A program made the translations under genes and the position numbers. From Pseudomonadota bacterium (lineage in GTDB: Bacteria > Pseudomonadota > Gammaproteobacteria > Steroidobacterales > Woeseiaceae): a stretch of DNA of 11,911 nucleotides. Shown in pieces: positions 9,104-11,911 of this stretch. The notes under the pieces were generated by a model. That model did not search any database. It had not been told where the DNA came from and was given only the letters and a program-made list of their open reading frames with translations. The stretch's first letter is position 1. The number at the start of each line of letters is the position of its first letter. The stretch lies in the NCBI GenBank assembly GCA_022360335.1, contig JAKSCZ010000402.1, positions 1-11,911 of the forward strand. Direction: 5' to 3'.

Positions 9104-9107
9104 CACC

Positions 9108-9332
9108 GTGGATAGAATCGACCATTCCGTTCGTCTTCCCGTATTCGCGGGCTTCCTGACCCTCATTCTAGCCACAGGCCCGGCCTTCGCACAAAACACG
9201 CCCTCGTCGATTCGCGTCGAAGTCGCGGCCGCCTCGTATCGGGGCACGCCGGGAGCGATCGTGCCCGAGCACGCGGTGGCGCGGATTCCGTCGGTCTGCC
9301 GTATCCGGTTCGGTCTGCGATTCCGCTTCTGA
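9108..9332 (+). CDS. Small predicted secreted protein, family not recognised
   Basis: 74 codons starting at GTG 9108. The N-terminus is a clear Sec signal peptide: a short charged start with R3 and R9, a hydrophobic core (VFAGFLTLILATG), and an A-F-A cleavage site before Gln29. The mature 46 residues contain no motif I know and end in an arginine/aromatic-rich stretch (RIRFGLRFRF). Third codon positions are G/C in roughly 70%, lower than the neighbouring genes. It could be a true small periplasmic protein, a leader peptide controlling the next gene, or the 5' remnant of a larger exported protein truncated by deletion. Its TGA overlaps the ATG of the deaminase by one base (TGATG), so the two are probably translationally coupled. 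The strong ribosome site and TATAAT upstream suggest that it is expressed. Confidence 0.5.
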   Translation: MDRIDHSVRLPVFAGFLTLILATGPAFAQNTPSSIRVEVAAASYRGTPGAIVPEHAVARIPSVCRIRFGLRFRF

Positions 9333-10828
9333 TGATACGAACGAACAAGGGCGGCACCTCGGGGGGCAGCTTCGGTTGCCCCTTTTGGCTGCTCGTGCCG
9401 CTGCTGTTCGCCACGGCGGCGTGCCGGCCCGTGGCCGGCGATGCGATCGACCTGATCGTCGAGGGCGACTACGTCGTGACGATGGATGCGGGCGCGACAG
9501 TCGTCGAGAACGGCGCGGTCGCCGTCGACGAAGGCGTCATCCTCGCCGTCGGCCCGGCCGATGAAATCGCGGCACGGTACGCGGCAACCGAGACCCTGGC
9601 GGGGCGTGCGCGCGTCGTCATGCCCGGTCTCGTCAACGGCCATTCGCACGCGGCGATGACGCTGCTGCGCGGCGTCGCGGACGACCTCGCCCTGATGGAG
9701 TGGCTGCAGAACTACATCTTCCCGGCCGAAGTCGAATTCGTCGACGCCGAATTCGTGCGCATCGGCACCGAGCTCGCGTGCTGGGAGATGATACGCGGCG
9801 GTACGACGACCTTCGTCGACATGTACTACTACCCCGACACGATTGCGGAAGTCGTGGAGGACTGCGGCATGCGGGCGCTGGTCTCGGCAACCGTCATCGG
9901 CCAGCGCAGCCCGGACGCCGAGGGCGCAAACGATTCGATCCGCAAGGGTAAGGGCTTCGTCGAGCGCTGGTCGGGACGCAGTCCGCGCATCACGCCGATC
10001 TTCGGGCCGCACGCGAACTACACACTGAACGCGGAACAGTTGCAGGCGACCCGGGCGGCGGCGGCGGAACGCGGCGTGCCGGTCAGTATCCACGTCTCCG
10101 AATCGCAGTTCGAACTGCAGAACTCGCAGAACGTCTACGGCATGCCGAGTATCGAGATGCTCGAGTCGATCGGCTTTTTCGACGGCCCGACGATCGCGGC
10201 GCACGTGGTCTGGCCGACGGCGGACGAGATTCCGATCCTCGTCGAGCGCAGGGTCGGCGTGATCCACAATCCGTCCTCCAACATGAAACTCGCCTCGGGG
10301 ATAGCGCCGGTCACCGAAATGCTGGCCGCGGGCGTCAGGATGGGACTCGGCACGGACGGCGCCGCCAGCAACAACGACCTCGACATGTGGGAGGAGATGC
10401 GGCTCGCGACCTTCCTGCAGAAGGTCGATCGCCTGGACCCGCAGGCCCTGCCCGCGGCTGCCGTGCTCGGCATGGCCACCAGCGGCGGCGCCGCCGCCAT
10501 CGGGCTCGGTGACGCCATCGGATCGCTCGAGGCCGGCAAACGCGCCGACCTGATCCAGGTCGCGTTCGAGGACGTGCACCACGTACCGACCTTCGACGTC
10601 GTTTCACACCTCGTCTACGTAAGCGACGAACAGGACGTCGCCTCGGTCGTCGTCGACGGCAAGGTCCTGATGAGGGAGCGCCGGCTACTCACGATCGATA
10701 CCGCACGGGTCGCTGCCGAAGCGAGAGCGCTGGCCGGGGAGATCGGCGCAGCCCTGCACGAGCGCAACCGGCGGCGGGAAGGGGGAAAGCGCATGGTCGA
10801 TAAGCCGGCGCCCGGGGCCGAACGGTGA
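9332..10828 (+). CDS. MtaD-like amidohydrolase (nucleoside/methylthioadenosine/SAH deaminase), predicted lipoprotein
   Basis: A 498-residue protein. The N-terminus has basic R3 and K6, a hydrophobic stretch (PFWLLVPLLFATAA, 17-30) and Cys31 as a likely lipidation site (TAAC; acceptable but with Thr rather than Leu at -3). Homology to the cytosolic ATZ/TRZ amidohydrolases begins directly after it (DLIVEGDYVVTMD). Metal and catalytic residues are intact: H104 and H106 in NGHSHAAMTLLRG, H254 and E257 in IHVSES, H291 in AHVVW, D342 in LGTDGAASNNDLDMWEEM. The HAAMTLLRG, ADDLALMEWL and TTTFVDMYY runs are those of 5-methylthioadenosine/S-adenosylhomocysteine deaminase (MtaD), which also deaminates adenosine in characterised members. 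The prediction is an envelope-anchored enzyme rather than the usual cytosolic one. ATG 9332 is the only start that gives a basic n-region before the hydrophobic core. A hydrophilic tail (about 478-498) is extra, and the stop overlaps the next gene's GTG. Confidence 0.85.
   Translation: MIRTNKGGTSGGSFGCPFWLLVPLLFATAACRPVAGDAIDLIVEGDYVVTMDAGATVVENGAVAVDEGVILAVGPADEIAARYAATETLAGRARVVMPGLVNGHSHAAMTLLRGVADDLALMEWLQNYIFPAEVEFVDAEFVRIGTELACWEMIRGGTTTFVDMYYYPDTIAEVVEDCGMRALVSATVIGQRSPDAEGANDSIRKGKGFVERWSGRSPRITPIFGPHANYTLNAEQLQATRAAAAERGVPVSIHVSESQFELQNSQNVYGMPSIEMLESIGFFDGPTIAAHVVWPTADEIPILVERRVGVIHNPSSNMKLASGIAPVTEMLAAGVRMGLGTDGAASNNDLDMWEEMRLATFLQKVDRLDPQALPAAAVLGMATSGGAAAIGLGDAIGSLEAGKRADLIQVAFEDVHHVPTFDVVSHLVYVSDEQDVASVVVDGKVLMRERRLLTIDTARVAAEARALAGEIGAALHERNRRREGGKRMVDKPAPGAER
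9363..9386 (+). terminator. Terminator-like hairpin with UUCG loop inside the deaminase 5' coding end
   Basis: GGGGCAGC (9363-9370), loop TTCG, then GTTGCCCC (9375-9382) make an 8-bp stem with one G-T wobble and a C(UUCG)G tetraloop, followed by TTTT (9383-9386). This is the form of an intrinsic terminator, although the T-run is short. It lies 31 nt after the stop of the small ORF and inside codons 11-19 of the deaminase. It could attenuate transcription unless ribosomes keep it open, or may be a chance effect of the codons used. Confidence 0.4.
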
Positions 10829-11289
10829 CGGCTATCCAGGACAGGATGGCGGGCAACCACTGCTACGGCTGCGGGACCGAAAATCCGCGGGGCCTGCAGA
10901 TCAAGAGTCACTGGCAGGGCGAGGAGTCGGTGTGCGTCTACACGCCGCGGCGGGAGCAGTGCGCCGGCCCCACGCACTATCTCTACGGCGGCACGATCGC
11001 GAGCCTGATCGACTGCCATTGCGTGGGTACCGCGGTGTCCGACCACTACCGGCGGGAGGGTCGCGAGGTGGGCGAAGGCGAGGAGATCTGGTGCGTTACG
11101 GGGCGCCTGACGGTCGACTACCTCGCACCGACGCCGATCGACAGGGACGTCACCTTGCGTGCGACCGTCGCCGACGCCGGCGACAGGAAGACGGTGGTGG
11201 CGTGCAGCGTTTACTCGGGTGAGACGCGGACGGCCGAGGGCGAGGTCGTTGCGATCCGCGTGCCGCCGTCCTGGCGAGATCGAATGTAG
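10825..11289 (+). CDS. Hotdog-fold (PaaI-like) acyl-CoA thioesterase
   Basis: A 154-residue protein of the hotdog thioesterase superfamily. The N-terminal NHCYGCGTENPRGL (11-24) is the Cys-containing block common in one PaaI-like subgroup. HYLYGGTIASLIDCH (51-65) is the central helix, with Asp63 in the usual catalytic acid position. LTVDYLAPTPIDRDV (95-109) is the following strand pair. Such enzymes hydrolyse acyl-CoA thioesters in the cytoplasm; the substrate is unknown here. GTG 10825 overlaps the deaminase stop (GTGA), suggesting coupling; ATG 10846 (MAGNHCYGCG) is an alternative start. Its link to nucleoside breakdown is unclear. The TAG stop (11287-11289) lies inside the TGTAGGAG head of a REP element, so the natural C-terminus may have been altered by the repeat. 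Confidence 0.82.
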   Translation: MTAIQDRMAGNHCYGCGTENPRGLQIKSHWQGEESVCVYTPRREQCAGPTHYLYGGTIASLIDCHCVGTAVSDHYRREGREVGEGEEIWCVTGRLTVDYLAPTPIDRDVTLRATVADAGDRKTVVACSVYSGETRTAEGEVVAIRVPPSWRDRM

Positions 11290-11352
11290 GAGCCCGCCAT
11301 GCGGGCGACGCGCCTGCGGCGCGACTTGTCGCGCGCAAGGCGCGCTCCTACA
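11285..11352. repeat. Inverted pair of REP sequences (REPIN/BIME-like) between convergent genes
   Basis: Two 25-nt copies in opposite orientation, 11285-11309 (+) and 11352-11328 (-), each headed by TGTAGGAGC and ending GCGAC. The left stem is GCCCGC-CAT-GCGGGC (11292-11306), the right stem GCGCGC-AAG-GCGCGC (11331-11345). The copies differ at 3 of 25 positions, and two of those are the paired bases 10 and 20, so the hairpin is kept by a compensatory change. The 18 nt between can form GCGCC-TGC-GGCGC (11310-11322). The element fills the entire gap, contains both flanking TAG stop codons, and probably serves as a two-way terminator or mRNA-stabilising structure. TGTAGGAG-headed REPs are known from gammaproteobacteria and are usually spread by a RAYT (TnpA-REP) transposase, not visible here. 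Confidence 0.8.
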
Positions 11353-11911
11353 GGAACGAGGTGCCGTACGCCATCGGCTCGAGGCCGAAGTGGCCGGCGA
11401 GACTCTGGCCGATGTCGGCGAAGGTCTCGCGGCGGCCCAGCGAACCCGGCTCGATGCCCGGGCGATAGACGAGTACGGGAATGTGCTCGCGCGTATGGTC
11501 CGTGCCCTGCCAGGTCGGGTCGCAGCCGTGGTCCGCGCACAGGATCAGGACATCGTCATCCCGCATCGAATCCATCAGCTCGGGCAGCCGGCCGTCGAAG
11601 TACTCGAGTGCCGTCGCGTAGCCTTCGACGTCGCGGCGGTGGCCGTACAGCATGTCGAAATCGACGAAATTGGTGAACACGATCGAATCGTCGCCGGCCC
11701 CGCGCACGGCCTCGAGCGTTGCGTCGAACAAGGCTGCATTGCCGCTCGCCCTGACCTTCCTGGTGATGCCCCGGTGCGCGTAGATATCCGCGATCTTGCC
11801 GATGCCGATGACGTCGCCGCCCTTTTCGACGAGCTTGTCGAGGACCGTCGGCGCATGCGGCGGCGTCGTCAGGTCGCGGCGATTGCCGGTGCGGACGTAG
11901 TTGTCCGGCGC
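11348..11911 (-). CDS. deoB: Phosphopentomutase, C-terminal part
   Basis: The last 187 residues of an alkaline-phosphatase-superfamily mutase; the frame is open to the window edge, so the N-terminus (about 200 residues) lies outside. It interconverts (deoxy)ribose-1-phosphate and (deoxy)ribose-5-phosphate in the cytoplasm. Recognisable blocks are RRDLTTPPHAPTVLDKL (fragment 11-27), GKIADIYAHRG (38-48), TNFVDFDMLYGHRRD (80-94) and ADHGCDPTWQGTDHTREH (126-143). Manganese ligands D86, H91, D127, H128 and H139 have exactly the spacing of D286, H291, D327, H328 and H339 in the Bacillus cereus enzyme. The TTG codon at 11731 is internal, because the homologous frame continues before it. The stop TAG (11350-11348) lies in the REP head. 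It links DeoA's deoxyribose-1-phosphate to central metabolism; deoC is not in view. Confidence 0.95.
   Translation of the reverse strand, partial: APDNYVRTGNRRDLTTPPHAPTVLDKLVEKGGDVIGIGKIADIYAHRGITRKVRASGNAALFDATLEAVRGAGDDSIVFTNFVDFDMLYGHRRDVEGYATALEYFDGRLPELMDSMRDDDVLILCADHGCDPTWQGTDHTREHIPVLVYRPGIEPGSLGRRETFADIGQSLAGHFGLEPMAYGTSFL

Larger units (their letters stand above)
8990..9107. promoter_or_regulatory. Divergent intergenic region between deoA and the lipoprotein-deaminase operon
   Basis: 118 nt between divergent genes, holding regulatory signals for both directions. On the + strand it contains a perfect TATAAT. On the - strand only the deoA ribosome site GGAG (8998-8995) is clear. An imperfect CGAC-N7-GTCG repeat (9032-9046) is present but weak. 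No known operator (DeoR, CytR, NupR type) is recognisable by eye. Confidence 0.45.

Noticed and set aside
9072..9107. Start of the small secreted ORF at GTG 9072
   Set aside because: It would lie at the likely transcription start, lacks a ribosome site, and would put 12 charged or polar residues before an already complete signal peptide.
9092..10582. A 496-codon - strand frame opposite the deaminase
   Set aside because: It is antisense to an intact MtaD-like gene, with no recognisable domain and shadow-type composition.

Overview
The window is a compact, almost fully coding stretch of a G+C-rich (by eye about two-thirds) bacterial chromosome. Proteobacterial-type gene order, a Pat-type acetyltransferase, a predicted lipoprotein and a TGTAGGAG-headed REP pair point to a Gram-negative, probably gammaproteobacterial host (Xanthomonadales/Chromatiales/Woeseiaceae-like). 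That placement is an inference from style, not from a marker gene. The theme is nucleoside and nucleobase breakdown.

Layout. (1) 1-840, + strand: the 3' end of preA (dihydropyrimidine dehydrogenase subunit with two 4Fe-4S motifs), then cdd (cytidine deaminase) 12 nt later. (2) 858-4564: a divergent pair, a large acyl-CoA-synthetase/GNAT protein acetyltransferase (Pat-like, - strand) and a class-II-like histone-deacetylase/AcuC-family deacetylase (+ strand). They share an 80-nt promoter region with an AGTGT-N7-ACACT inverted repeat, and look like a reversible lysine-acylation module. (3) 4576-8989, - strand: an operon in the order deoA (thymidine phosphorylase), nupC-type concentrative nucleoside transporter, inosine/uridine-type nucleoside hydrolase, rbsK (ribokinase). 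The last three genes are packed with a 3-nt gap and a 4-nt overlap. (4) 9061-11289, + strand: a TATAAT promoter, a 74-codon ORF with a convincing signal peptide, an MtaD-like nucleoside deaminase carrying a lipoprotein signal, and a hotdog thioesterase. Each start overlaps the preceding stop, and a terminator-like hairpin with a UUCG loop lies inside the first codons of the deaminase. (5) 11285-11352: a pair of inverted REP sequences that contains the stop codons of both flanking convergent genes. (6) 11348-11911, - strand: the C-terminal part of deoB (phosphopentomutase), running off the end.

How the genes fit together: the lipoprotein deaminase could act on nucleosides outside the inner membrane. 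The transporter imports nucleosides. Cdd turns cytidine into uridine. The hydrolase releases ribose, which RbsK phosphorylates. DeoA splits deoxynucleosides to deoxyribose-1-phosphate, which DeoB isomerises. PreA reduces the released uracil or thymine. Hydrolytic and phosphorolytic routes are thus encoded side by side. No clearly novel defence or mobile system is visible. The most unusual items are the exported deaminase with its attenuator-like leader, and the REP pair that supplies two stop codons.
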